The notes under the pieces were generated by a model, which was given only the letters and a program-made list of their open reading frames with translations, did no database searches and was not told the DNA's origin. Shown here one piece after another: positions 24,243 through 36,230 of a stretch of 64,000 nt of DNA; the first letter of the stretch is position 1, and the number at the start of each line of letters is the position of its first letter. Location of the stretch: positions 1,353,296 to 1,417,295 of the forward strand of contig ML664176.1 in assembly GCA_007570785.1 (NCBI GenBank), given 5' to 3'. This DNA is from Antilocapra americana. Lineage: Eukaryota > Chordata > Mammalia > Artiodactyla > Antilocapridae. The position numbers were made by a program, and so were the translations under genes.

Positions 24243-26352
24243 AAAGAAAGAGACAATATCCCCTGTTGGAGAAATCAAGGAAGGCTTCTTTGAAAAAGGA
24301 ACTTTCCGTGAGTTATTTTTCCTGGAGTCAGGACTAAAAATACACTTTTAGGAAGTGGTTGTGGGAATAGATGAGCTTTTTGCAAGGAGAATTGAAACCA
24401 CTGACTACATTTTTGTTCTCCAAGTGGACCTACTCAGCGTTATATACAGGTATTTTTCCATTGAGGAACTATGTAAGAATCTTTTTCTGTACAAGGCTAT
24501 GTCCCAAACAGAATATATCTTGAACATATATACTTTGCACTCCAGTCCTCTGTTCTTGAAGGGTGGTCCCCAGGCCAGCAGCATCAGCATCACCTGGAAA
24601 TTTGTTAGAGCTAGGAATTTTCCAAACTCAAAAGCTTTTGCATAGCAAAGGAAACCCACAGAATGGGAGAAAATATTTGTAAATGATGTGACTGACAAAG
24701 AATTAATCTCCAAAATACATAAACAAAGACCACCTAACTGGTAAATGCACATGCATAAATAACTATGAATTCTAAAGGAGGGTTTTTACTTGGCCTGTGT
24801 CTCCAACACAACCACAGAAGCCCCTACCCGCTCCCCAAAAGGAATCTTACCATAACTAAATCTATACTAGGCTCATTATTTTGGTCTTAGTTATACAGAG
24901 AGGGTTTTTTCCCCATTTTTCCACAAGAACTCGGATAGAGCTTAAATTTTAAAATTAAAAAGAAAAAGGGAAAAAAAAAACCTGTTAAACTAGCCTGGGG
25001 CACTGATGATTCAGAATGCCAGTTCTGTCCTGGTAAAGATAGATGTTTAGATGGAGAGCCTGTGTGAAACTAAGTAAGAAATCAGCAGGAAATATTTTCT
25101 GCTTAACAGATCAGAAGGGTGACAAAGACAGTAACACTGTTACAAAAAGCTACATCATAGTAGACATTATGGGTCAAACTTTCCTTTAAAAATAGTTCTA
25201 AGTTGATCCTATCTTTCATGTCAAAAGAAATGCAGTTGCCCCCTAAATTTAGTTAGCCATCTCATTAAATAATTTTTTTTTCAGTTTTACATATATCTGT
25301 TACTTCACAACAATGCTGGATAACAAAGTACCCCGCAACTTAGTGGCTTACACACACAAACATTTCTTTCTCCTTCTTATGTCTGCAGGCATGTCGGGGT
25401 TCAGCTGGGCTTGGCTTCTGGTAGCTGACTGGGTTTAGGTCTGTTCTACACATCTCTCATTGCTCTTGGGACAATGGTTGACTGAGACCAGCTCTATTCA
25501 AAGGCAAGGGCACAGGAGAGCAAGCCCACCAACCGAGCACGGGTCTAACATGCATGCATCACATGGGCTAACAGCCCATTGGCTAAAACAGGTCATATGA
25601 CCAAATCGAGAGTCAAGGGTGAGGAAGTACCCTCAGCTCACCAAGAGGTGAGGGCAAGGGTCTGAAATGTCTAGCACTACTTACTGTAGGAGACTGAACA
25701 CCTGGGGCCAATAAGTCAATCGTCAGAGATGGCTTATCTGTAGACCAGAAGTTCTCAAGCTTGCCTGGACACTGTAATCACCTGGGAGTTTTAAAAATTA
25801 CTTCTGCCTGGGTCCCATCCTCCGAGATTCTGATTTAACAGGTTTAGGGTGCAGCTTAGGCTGGGAGTGCAAAAGCTCCCCAGATGACTCTAAAGAATAG
25901 CCCACTCTGCTCAGCCCAGTCTGAGAACACTGGTGTTAAACCAAATGCTTTCAACAAAACAAATGAAAAAAAAAAAAAAAAAAAACGTGGCCACTGTTTT
26001 GGAGAGGTCACTTTCCTATTCATTTTGGGAACTCCCTGTCTTTTAAGACCTTTTACAGTTAAAGCACATTATTGTATCAGATGCAATTTCTGTTCCCTTC
26101 AGTGAGCAGCCTCAGGTCAAATTCATAAAAAGGTATCATAGAGATTTTCTTAGCATTGAATTCTAATGAATTGCTGGTAAGTCTGTTTGTTACTTAGCTA
26201 TCATTAAAGTGAAAACACTGGTGTGGGTGCTAGTTGTTAAATGTCTATATTTCTGGGGAAGTTGTGTATAGGTGTATTGAATCTTGCCCTTAATAGAAGG
26301 TAGGATGTACAATCTCAAGGCATAGGATGCTTCCATAGATAACACACTTTTG
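24243..26352. other. Intergenic DNA with L1 scrap and old repeats; no gene seen
   Basis: Contains a MER5-like scrap (about 24548-24607, CAGCATCAGCATCACCTGG), a sense L1 ORF2 scrap (about 24620-24745, GAATGGGAGAAAATATTTG), an old interspersed repeat of unassigned family (about 25310-25670, starting near CTGGATAACAAAGTACC), a MER5-like element (about 25745-25935) and an A-rich run near 25965-25986. No gene. Confidence 0.5.
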
Positions 26353-26375
26353 CTTTTCATGTGTGTATGTGTGTG

Positions 26376-26579
26376 TGTTAGTCACTCAGTTGTGTCTGAC
26401 TCTTTGTGATCCCATGGACTGTAGCCCACCAGACTCCTCTGTCCATAGAATTCTCCAGGCAAGAATACTGGAGTGGGTCATCATTCTCTTCTTCAGCAGA
26501 TCTTCCAGACTCAGGGATCGAACCTGTGTCTCCTGCAGTTGCAGGCAGATTCTTTACCATTGAGCCACAAGGGAAGCCC
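26376..26579 (-). mobile_element. Bov-tA type SINE with (GT)n tail
   Basis: Reverse complement of Bov-tA. Its tail is a GT microsatellite (about 26360-26378). An 8-bp duplication CTTTTCAT flanks it (26353-26360 and 26581-26588). Confidence 0.95.
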
Positions 26580-29510
26580 ACTTTTCATATATGTCCATAT
26601 TTTCAGTACGTATGTACATTGAGAGTTTTAAATTTTCTTTCTTTCTTTCTCTCTTCCTTCCTCCCTACTTCCCTCACTCCCTCTTCTCTTTGTTCCTTTC
26701 TTTCTTCTTGTGCCTTCTGGCATTCAAAGTTCTATAAATGCATGGAAGTTATAAAGGACCCTATAACTGATCTTATAAAGATCTGTTGTAAGGGAGTTGT
26801 TTTCTGCCATATATTTTGGAAAGAGGATACCTGGGGCTAATTAAAAGCAGCAGGTTTACTCTTCTGTAAACTATGCTTCTTCCCAGCAGAGTTTTAGCCA
26901 CTTAAGGGTCTCAGCATATATTTACTCTTAAAGTACTCATGTCATTTATTTCATCACTGATTTTATTTCACAGTTTTCACTTTGGGATCTTTCTAAACCT
27001 CTTTATGACCCTCTGAAAATAAAAATATGGCAATGTACTACCCTTCCTGAATTTTTTTTCTTTTACTGTGTGTAAGAAAGCTAATATTTTAAGGACCAAG
27101 CTGAGTTTTAGAAAACTCTTCATATCTTTCAGAGATCATCTAGAAATAGTGATCAAGCAAATCATCCTCCCATAATTTCTCAATATGTTGTCTGGCTCAT
27201 AGATGGGCTCATTTGTTGGAAAAAGAAGATAAATCATCGGTTTGCATATTGTTTTCCCCCTCAAATGAATGCTGGCTGTCAAGATACTTGAGATTTTGAA
27301 TAACCAATCAAATTATTAATTTTTGGATGAAATACCATAGTGCTGTGGCTAATTGCGGATGCGTGTATAGATTTGGGGGTGGGAGAGTACTGTGTAAAAC
27401 TACAAGAATGTCAGTGTCAAGGAAGGAAAAAAAGATACATCCACCCTGGAGATGAGTCACTGGAAACATATTGGATACATTTATCAGAGTAGGAAGCACT
27501 ATAGAGTCAATAACATTTCAATTTGACACTTACATCACATCCAAAAGTTAGATCCACAAATATTTTCTTCCCAGGGACATGTTGTCATAATAAAGAAAAT
27601 AAAGCCTTGGGTCTACCAGCTGTTACCCTTCGCACTTATTCCATGAGGATAATGACCCAAAAATATATATCATATGCACCAACCACTCTGTCACAGCAGG
27701 AGGATGAAGGCAGGAGTCATAAAACGGCCACCAAAAGGCTATGTGGCTTTGGAGAAGTTGCTCTACATCTTTCAGTTTTCTCGTTGGATGAACTAGATGA
27801 TATCCAAGGGCCCTCTGCAATTTCATTTAATTGCTTAAAGAATTCTTAGCACTATAAAAGACACAGTGTTGGAGGGAGCTATGTTACAAGAGATAGAAAC
27901 AAGCAGATGTTCAATATGGAAGATGTTACTGGTGGAATGTTCTGGTGCTAAGGAAGTTCATCAAAAGGAGAAATAACACTGTGGACACAGAGAATAGGAA
28001 GAGTTCTTAATTGTCAGCAAGGAAACTAGAGAGGTCAGTGTGGACTCGGCCAAAGTCACTCACAGAGTTGGTGGTCAAAGGCAAGAAGGACCCAGAACCT
28101 CTATCTCCCCATTTAGTACCCCTTCCCCTTTGCCCCAGGCTGCCTTATGGGCCCATGTTCAACAAACAAGACTTTACTGGCTGACAAGTCCTCATTTGGC
28201 TGACAGGTCACTTGAGAGCACCATGGGTTTCACTGTGAGCAAGAAGGATCTTTGAGGGCAGACAGAGCCTTTAAGATAGGTCACAATGGGATCCCAATGA
28301 GTACGGCCACAAATGAGGTCAATATTTTACATTCATTGTCAGCCACACATTAACCATAGGATTCTATAAGGTCAGCAAATGGCCTCAGCTTTAACCAAAC
28401 AATCATGCTGAATTTGAGTTAATTTGAACGTGGCCCATTTGGGAAAATAGAGCCACTCTTGAATCTCAGGGGTGTCCCAGAGAAGACACAGTTGCAACTT
28501 GGAATCCTTACCTGCATGCTTACTAGGCTGTGGCTTCAGGGAAAAGTCAACATGTTTTAAACCATACAAGGAGTATCACTTATGTTATCACAGTGCCAAC
28601 AACTGGGTGATGGAATCCTTGTTTTCCACAGAAATTTAGCCCAGAGTCTTAGGGGGGTTGACCAGAAGCTCCATAGTCAATAATCAGCAAGCACAGACTC
28701 TCAGTCTAGGTCTGTTTAATTGTAATGCCCATGTTCTTTACACGATATTTTCTTTCTAATGCAAACAATAATAAAATGAAAAAGAAAAACAAACCTTAAA
28801 TATTGAGCTAGGGAAAATGAAGAAGAAAAGGGGGAAGATGGGTGGATTCATTGAAATAAACAAGAACTTAAAAATCTGGGTCCAGATTCCAGTCTTTCTT
28901 CTTGATCATCACCCCATCCACCTCATCAGCACATATTGGATATTATTATACAACTAACAGCTACTGAGCGCTAGGCCTTCAAGTTCTTTAAACAGATTTG
29001 CTGTACTTTAAACATATTTCCCAGATAATGATGCAATGAATAGCTACTGCAATCATTCCCTGTAATACTTGAGGAAACTGAAGCACAGAGAAAGGTAAGT
29101 AACATGATCAAGATCATACAACTCATGGGTGGCAGAGCTGATGTGTGACAACCCTGAGCCCGTTTCCAACTTTCGATGACAGCAGACTTCCCTTCACCGC
29201 CCACTGGGATGGTTCAGATTTCCTGGACAAATCACTTGAGGGGAAGGGGAAGGAGGAGGACTGGAGGAGGGTGAGGTAGGGAGTAGATGGGGGAGTGGTG
29301 GCATCTCCCTCCCTACAATTCCCAACATCCCGCTACTTCCTGCTCTGGTCCTTCATGTTGTGTTCCATTTCAAAACCTGGAAAACACACTCGAAATATCT
29401 TAAGACTAAAAATGTATCATAATACAAGAGGTCTTATGATGGGATGGTCCTGAGGTTGGTTAATTCCACCCTCGGTGATATCAACAAGGGCTTTTCCATC
29501 TCCCTACTCT
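26580..29510. other. Intergenic DNA; no gene seen
   Basis: A TTTC/CTTC-rich tract lies at about 26632-26712. A MIR in reverse orientation lies at about 28940-29180 (GAGGAAACTGAAGCACAGAG and AAGTAACATGATCAAG). The rest is unique to my eye; the frames at 27523-27849 and 28040-28255 have no recognisable domain. Confidence 0.5.
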
Positions 29511-30880
29511 GCAGATCAGGAAGCAACAGTTCTACTCAGATGGACGAAACTGGAGCCCATTATCCAGAGTGAAGTAAGCCAGAAGCAAAAACAACAATAC
29601 AGTATATTAACACATATATATGGAATTTAGAAAGACAGTAATGAGAACCCAACATGGGAGACAACAAAAGGAACGCAGATGTATAGAATAGACTTGTGGA
29701 CTTTGTGGATGAGGGTAAGGGTGGGATGAGATGGGAGAAGGGCATTGAAGCATGTTAATTGTCATGTGTCTAATCAATCACCAGCCCAGGATTGATGCTC
29801 GGGACTGGTGCAGCGAGATTTCCCGGGGGGGAGAGAGGAGGGAGGGGGGACCCAGAGGGGAAGCATATGTAAACCCATGGTGATATCATGACAATGTATG
29901 GCAAAAACAATAATAAAAAAAAAAAAAGAACTGGACATAGAACAACAGGCTGGTTTCAAATAGGAAAAGGAGTATGTCAAGGCTGTATATTGTCACCCTG
30001 CTTATTTAGCTTATATGCAGAGTATATCATGAGAAAGCACAAGGAAGAAGCACAAGCTAGAATCAAGATTGCTGGGAGTAATATCAATAACCTCAGATAT
30101 GCAGATGACACCACCCTTATGACAGAAAGTAAAGAGGAACTAAAAAGCCTCTTGATGAAAGTGAAAGAGGAGAGTGAACAAGTTGTCTTAAAGCTCAACA
30201 GTCAGAAAACTAAGATCATGGCATCCGGTCCCATCACTTCATGGGAAATAGATGGGGAGACAATAGAAACAGTGTCAGGCTTTATTTTTGTGGGCTCCAA
30301 AATCACAGCAGATGGTGATTGCAACAATGAAATTAAAAGACCCTCCTTGGAAGGAAAGTTATGACCAACCTAGATAGTATCTTAAAAAGCAGAGACATCA
30401 CTTTGCCAACAAAGGTCCCTCTAGTCAAGGCTATGTTTTCTCCAGTAGTCATGTATGGATGTGAGAGTTGGACTGTGAAGAAAGCTGAGCACCGAAGAAT
30501 TGATGCTTTTGAACTGTGGTGTTGGAGAAGACTCTTGGGAGTCCCTTGGACTGCAAGGAGATCCAACCAGTCCATCCTAAAGGAGATCAGTCCTGGGTGT
30601 TCATTGGAAGGACTGATGTTGAAGCTGCAATTCCAATACTTTGGCCACTTCACGCGAGGAGTTGACTCATTGGAAAAGACCCTGATGCTAGGAAGGATTG
30701 GGGGAAGGAGTAGAAGGGGACAACAGAGGATGAGATGGCTGGATGGCATCACTGACTTGATGGACATGAGTTTGGGTAAACTCTAGGAGTTGGTGATAGA
30801 CAGGGAGGCCTGGCGTGCTGCAGTCCATGTGGTCGCAAAGAGTCAGACACGAGTGAGCAACTGAGCTGAACTGACTCTGC
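29511..30880 (+). mobile_element. BovB LINE, 5'-truncated, split by an L1
   Basis: The first 21 bases (29511-29531, GCAGATCAGGAAGCAACAGT) match BovB, then an L1 interrupts, and BovB resumes at about 29931 (AACTGGACATAGAACAACAG). The second part encodes the RT palm with intact YADD codons at 30098-30109, followed by the BovB C-terminal domain and tail. Frameshift near 30350 breaks the frame. Confidence 0.93.
29532..29930 (+). mobile_element. Ruminant L1 3' end nested in BovB
   Basis: The L1-BT 3' end starts CTACTCAGATGGACG, includes the G-rich 3'UTR block (about 29822-29860) and ends in an A tail. It breaks BovB between CAACAGTT and AGAACTGG with no clear duplication of the target. CAGTT is also part of the L1 text at this point, so the 5' junction shows microhomology. 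Confidence 0.93.
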
Positions 30881-31039
30881 ATTTTCTGAATGTCAACTTG
30901 AGCCTCATACAACCTATCTCTTGATGACAATATGACTACTCCAGGTATCATGTCCAGTTGGGAGAAGAGAGCCATCTTGTCCTCTGATTTTTTGTTTGTT
31001 TGTTTGTTTAAAGAGAGAACAACCTGCAGAAACTATTTC

Positions 31040-31444
31040 ATATATATATATATATTTTTTTCTTTACATTATTGTGTTGGTTTTGCCATACATTGCCATG
31101 AATCTGTCATGGGTATACATGTACTCCCCTTCCAGAACCCCCCTCCCACCTCCCTCATGATTCCATCCCTCTGGGTCATCCTGGTGCACCAGCCCTGAGC
31201 ACCCTGTATCATGCACCAAACCTGGGCTGGCGATTCATTTCACATGTGATAATTTACATGTTTCAATGCTGTTCTTCCATATCATCCCACCCTTGCCCTC
31301 TCCCACAGAGTCCAAAAGACTGTTCTACACATCTGCCTCTCTTTTGCTGTCTCACATACAGGGTTATTGTTCCAGAGGGAAAAACACCAATACAGTATAC
31401 TAACACATATATATGGAATTTAGAAAGATGGTAATGATAACCCC
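31040..31444 (-). mobile_element. Ruminant L1 3' end with internal inversion
   Basis: From 31040 to about 31371 the sequence is the antisense L1-BT 3' end, preceded by a TA-rich tail. From about 31372 to 31444 it is sense L1 (AACACCAATACAGTATACTA) that lies immediately 5' of the other segment in the L1 consensus, with about 11 bases of overlap at GATAACCC. I did not find a target duplication. Confidence 0.88.
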
Positions 31445-32053
31445 AGACACTTCTGAATAGATTTTCACTCATGACTGTTGACTAGACTGAGTCACAAGCC
31501 TACTCCTAAACCAAACTGAAAAAGGGAATGGGAGTACCAGAATTGCTAAGGCTAACTGAGATTCATTCTAAATTGTTGGAAGGTCACGATTCCTGAGGGA
31601 GGGATACTCAAGCACAAATGCTTAGTGAGCCAACTGTTTCTGCTACAGAACCTTCCACTCCTCTACTGGAATTGGGGGAAATGACCATTGTTCCTTCACT
31701 TGACTATTATGAGCATTAAAAGCATGTAACAACATTTTCTATAGTTTAAGTACTCTGGAAATATAACATACTCATATTCCTCTAATATAAAGCAGAGGTC
31801 CTCACACTGAGTGAGGGTCAGAGTCCTCTGAAGGGCTTGTTAAAACAGACTGCTGGGCTCTAGAGTTTCTGATTCAGTAAGTCTGAGTGGGGGTCTGGGA
31901 ATTCATCTATCTAACAAGTTCCCAGGTGATGCTGCTGATGGCGGTCCCAGACCACACTTCAAGAAGCACAGCTCTAGGCTGTGAGTGTCTTGAGTGTAAG
32001 AACTAGGTTCTTATTATATTTATATCCCTAGAACTTCAGTGCCTAGCACATAC
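31445..32053. other. Intergenic DNA with MER5A and L2; no gene seen
   Basis: Unique DNA to about 31790, then MER5A (31793-31978, annotated separately) and L2 (about 31975-32053). Confidence 0.5.
31793..31978 (+). mobile_element. MER5A (hAT-Charlie, non-autonomous DNA transposon fossil)
   Basis: Near full-length: TCCTCACACTGAGTG at the left, GGGCTTGTTAAAACAGACTG and GAGTTTCTGATTCAGTAAG inside, and TTCCCAGGTGATGCTGCTGA towards the right end. Confidence 0.85.
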
Positions 32054-32263
32054 AGTTGTTGTTTAATCATTCAGTCATATCCAACTCTCAGCAACCCCAT
32101 GGACTGTAGACTTCCAGCTCCTCTGTCCACGGGATTTCCAAGCAAGAATACTGGAGTGAGTTGCCATTTCCTTTACCAGGGCATCTTCTTGACCTAAGGA
32201 TTGAACCCATGTTTCCTGCATTGGCAGGCAAATTCTTTACCACTGAGCCACCAGAGGAGCTTG
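32054..32263 (-). mobile_element. Bov-tA type SINE inside an L2 fossil
   Basis: Reverse-oriented SINE ending GAGCCACCAGAGGAGCTT. An 8-bp duplication GCACATAC (32046-32053 and 32264-32271) flanks it, and the L2-like text continues across. Confidence 0.93.
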
Positions 32264-32299
32264 GCACATACTGGTAATAACTGGTAAGATGGTAAGTAA

Positions 32300-32800
32300 G
32301 AAGAATTAATATTTATTCTGTGCTCAACACTATTAAACCTTTTAAATATATTTATTCATTTAATCCTTACTGTAATGTCCTGAAGGTGGCAGTTTTATTA
32401 CCCCTATTTTACAGATGGGTAAAGTTCCCTGATAGCTCAGTTTTTAAAGAATCCACCTGCAATGCAGGAGACCCTGGTTCAATTCCTGGCTCAGGAAGAT
32501 CCACTGGAGAGGGGCCAGGCTACCCACTCCAGTATTCTTGGACTTCCCTAGTGACTCAGCTGCTAAAGAATCTGCCTGCAATGCAGGAGACTTGGGTTTG
32601 ATCCCTGGGTTGGGAAGATCCCCTGGAGAAGGGAAAGGCTACCTACCCACTCCAGTATCATGGCTTGGATAATTCCATGGGCTGTATAGTCCATGGGGTC
32701 GCAAAGAGTTGGACGCAACTGAGCGACTTTCACTTCAAAGTGAGGCATAGACGTAGGAGACTAATATGTAGTAGGGCCAAGATTTAAACCCAGATCCATC
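32300..32800 (-). mobile_element. MIR fossil split by a SINE
   Basis: The left half (about 32300-32425) ends ATTTTACAGATGGGTAAAG. The right half (about 32737-32800) resumes with AAAGTGAGGCATAG and GCCAAGATTTAAACCCAG. Together they read as one reverse MIR interrupted by the Bov SINE at 32426-32736. Confidence 0.75.
32426..32736 (+). mobile_element. Bov-tA dimeric SINE
   Basis: Two tRNA-derived heads occur in tandem: one near 32426 (TTCCCTGATAGCTCAG) and one near 32542 (ACTTCCCTAGTGACTCAG). A single tail ends GAGCGACTTTCACTTC. A 5-bp AAAGT repeat flanks it. Confidence 0.92.
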
Positions 32801-34857
32801 TCAATCAAGAAAATGTGTAATTAACTAAGAATTTATGCTGAATATAATAAGTAGTGGGTAACTGTTGAATGAATGAATACATGAATTTCATATCCTCAAA
32901 GAAGGAAAAGTAGCAGGGTTATATGTTGATGGGAACTGGAGAGAAAGCAGGACAAAAGCGTCAACATCTCTCTGGGACTGTGGTCCAGGAAAAACCCTTG
33001 ATGTCTGGGGTCCTGGGCAGCATAGCAGCCCTCTCAGGGAGAGATGATCCCAGGGAGGTGTCTCTAACTAGCACATACTCAGCTGAGTTCCCTCCTTCAC
33101 TCATTCACCTTGCCTTGTCTCCCACTGACACAGCAGCCCAGCATGAGAGTTTGATGGAAACAGAAGAGCAACCAGGGGGCCTTGCTCTTCCCATTTTCTA
33201 CCCTAGGCTGTCCATGCACTTCAGGGAGAATTCCGAGAGTGCCTCCCTGGATGCGAAGGAAGCCCTGTTACAGATGTGTTCTCACTCAAGTCACCAGGGT
33301 ACCATTTGGTAAATTGCTGCTGCAAAGCACTGAATGGTACCCTAGTGGCCTCACAGACTGACTGTATCCCTAAAAGTGTTTAATTTATCTCTGGGGGGAA
33401 TTTACACTCTGGGAAAAATCTGGTTAAATGTATAAATGAATCTTCTAACCAGCCAAGATTGAAGATATGAAATCATAAATCCAGAAGGCTCTGCTCAAGG
33501 GAAGCAGCTTCTCCCCACCCTCCCAGCACACTCTCACCACCCAGTCTCAGGCAATGGTGACATGTTTGTTGATTTCAAAAGAGCACCAGGAAGGAGGTTC
33601 CAGAAGATCACTCCACCCATTGACCTTCAGAATATTTCTGCTTATCTAACTTGGATCCCATCAGATTGGGCTCATTTCAACCTTCTCTGCCTCCAGTGGT
33701 GATGAGAACAGACGATTGGCATACTCTCTGAATCAGAACTTTCTGCAGCTTTATGACTGTCATCAAACTTCCCATAGGTCTAAAGCTTTTGGGGTTCGGG
33801 CTCAACTTAATGACTCTTTCTAATTCCTCAATGTAAGATAAAAATGTCAAGAACCACTTACTGGAGACTTTCAAGAGTGTCTCCATCAGGATAGACTGTT
33901 ATACAGTGAATGTAATAGAGTCTTAGCAGCTTATAATAACCAAGAACTGTGTCTTGCTCATTCTAATGTTCATTGTCTGTCAGAGGTGGGAAGCTACCCC
34001 TCATAATACCATTTCAAATACCGCTGATCACTGGACCAGTAAGAAATCAGGTCAGGGCCCTTCAAACTTTCACCTGAGGTACCACTTGGCACTCCATCTA
34101 TACTATGTGGGCAAGTGACATGGGCTCAGCTTACTCAGGGGACAATGAAGGGAGATCCTAACACATTCTCAGAAGGAAGCACTGGAAATATTCGGCAAAC
34201 CAGCTGATGACGGCCCGACCATAGGGGGCAATCCTGTGCGAGAACGTTCCTGAAGGATATTTTTGGTCACATATCTAGGAGTACCTGGAGAAGGGTTCAG
34301 CCAAGCTGTGAGTTTGTGTATGCCATAGGAAGATGAATCTATAGGTCTCTCTTTTTTATGGTATGTGCACTTTTGGGGGAACTATGTCTATTCCCACAAA
34401 TTAATTCCCACCTCCTACAACAGTAACCCAGTCAAGGGCCAGCAGAGAGGGAGGGAGATTTAAATCAGGTGAGCTAGCACCTGTTCTGTGTCATCCTGTA
34501 CTACTGCTGAGAGCACAGAGTGAATACAAACTGTCTCTGGTCTTAAGAAACGTTGAGTTGTGAGGGGCATCTGAATAAATAAGTTCATTGTAGTACATTA
34601 CACCGTGATGCACAGGCTCCAGAATCAAAAAGACCTGGATTTGCACCCTTAGTTCTGTTTATTCAAGTTTTCTCTTCAGAAATTGTTCACAGACATAGTA
34701 ACCTCCTTGAGAAGGCTTGTGAGAACTAAAGTAGGTAATCCATGTAAACATTTATGATACACAGTAAATGCAGTGTTTAAAATAAACATTTTATTTGAAT
34801 AAAGATGCTGATTGTTGCAGGAGCACAACGAGCCTCTGTGCTAGCATTAGGGATCAT
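32801..34857. other. Intergenic DNA; no gene seen
   Basis: Largely unique. L2-like text lies at about 34490-34580 and a MIR-like piece at about 34605-34790. The 129-codon frame at 32923-33312 has no recognisable domain and no gene context. Confidence 0.45.
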
Positions 34858-35060
34858 GTTTCCTGGTGGCTCAGATGGTAAAAAATTTGCCTGCAATATA
34901 AGAGATATGGGTTCAATCACTGGGTTGGGAAGATCCCCTGGAGAAGTGATGGCAACCCACTCCAGTATTCTTGCCTGGGGAGTCCTACAGACAGATGAGC
35001 CTGGTGGGCTACAGTCCATGGGGTTGCAAAGAGTTGGATGTGACTGAGCAGTTGACACTT
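34858..35060 (+). mobile_element. Bov-tA type SINE
   Basis: Starts TTTCCTGGTGGCTCAGATGG, carries the GGCAACCCACTCCAGTATTC core and ends with GGATGTGACTGAGCAG. Confidence 0.95.
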
Positions 35061-36230
35061 CCCCTTTCACTTTTTTCCTGAGAAAACAGCACCTATGCTG
35101 TGTGTTGAAAGGTGAATAGGAGTTTGTTAAGAAAAGAAGGAAGGTAAAGACCTTCTTAACATAAAGGTAACATAACCATGGTCTGGGGCCAACATCAGAA
35201 CCTGGGCCAACTGTCTGCAAACCCTACCTTTGCCACTTGTTAGCTGTGTGGCCTTGGGTGAGTAACTTCAGCTTTCCAAGCCCCACTTTCCTGACATCTT
35301 CCTTGCTGAGTTATTGTGGGTATTGTATCCCCAGCCAGTGCTTGATAAACTGGAGATGAAATAAAGGAAGGAGTGACTACATGCAAGAATGGAGGTGTGA
35401 GATACCAGTACTTTTGTCTACCCGCCATTTTTACGGATGCCTCAAATCTACAACAGAAAGCCGGAGATGCTCACTCTCATTATTCCATGAACAGCAGGTA
35501 AAACAAAAAAGCAGTTTCACTGGCTGAGGTAGAGGACAAGGGCAAGAATAGAGCTGTGTGTTTGTTTGAGTTCTAAGTGGTAGGCTCCTTGGTAGCAAAC
35601 GAAGGTAACTGACTTACAGTTCTCACTAAACTTAAAAGGCTTTACTTTGTGCCAGACGAAAATTAAATAATTAGCAAAGAATGTTCACTTCCAACATCCT
35701 CGGCCAACTGCCTATTTCTCCATAAAGATGGGCCCCCAGGGAACGGAGAAGGCTGTAACTGCAATTAAATAGGTGCATAAACCTAGCAAAGAGCTGTCAC
35801 CACAGTGCCAGAGCTTGGCTGGGCTCTATTCTAGATAACTCACCATCCCCCATTTATAGTATGAGCCAAGGGAAAAATGTATCAAAATGGTGGCAAGCAC
35901 TCCCAGATTCACCCATTCTTAGAAAATAACAGACAAACAAAAGAGGGCCTTCTAAAGAGTTGCCAGTGAAAGACGATTATTGTGCAAAACATGGCTGGGA
36001 GGATATAATATTTTCTTTAAAGCCTCAAAGTCACATGTCCAAATGTGAAAGCTATGAAATGTATATATGTCAACCTCCTGAAATTCTCAGAACTGCTATT
36101 ATCTTGCCTATAAATGGACATATCTGCCTCCTACAACATTATTGAGCATTTACTATGTTCCAGCTCCAGTGTCAAGTCCTGTGAATAAAACATATGCTCT
36201 CTTCTATGTCTCCGTACCATTTAGGATTCA
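35061..36230. other. Intergenic DNA with MIR fossil; no gene seen
   Basis: A forward MIR lies at about 35190-35320 (TGCCACTTGTTAGCTGTGTG GCC). A MIR/L2-like scrap lies at about 36143-36215. Otherwise unique. Confidence 0.5.

Noticed and set aside
29888..30364. A 158-codon frame with an intact YADD reverse-transcriptase motif
   Set aside because: BovB fragment that starts in the A tail of a nested L1 and ends at a frameshift. It lacks the endonuclease and the N-terminal RT motifs, so it is not functional.
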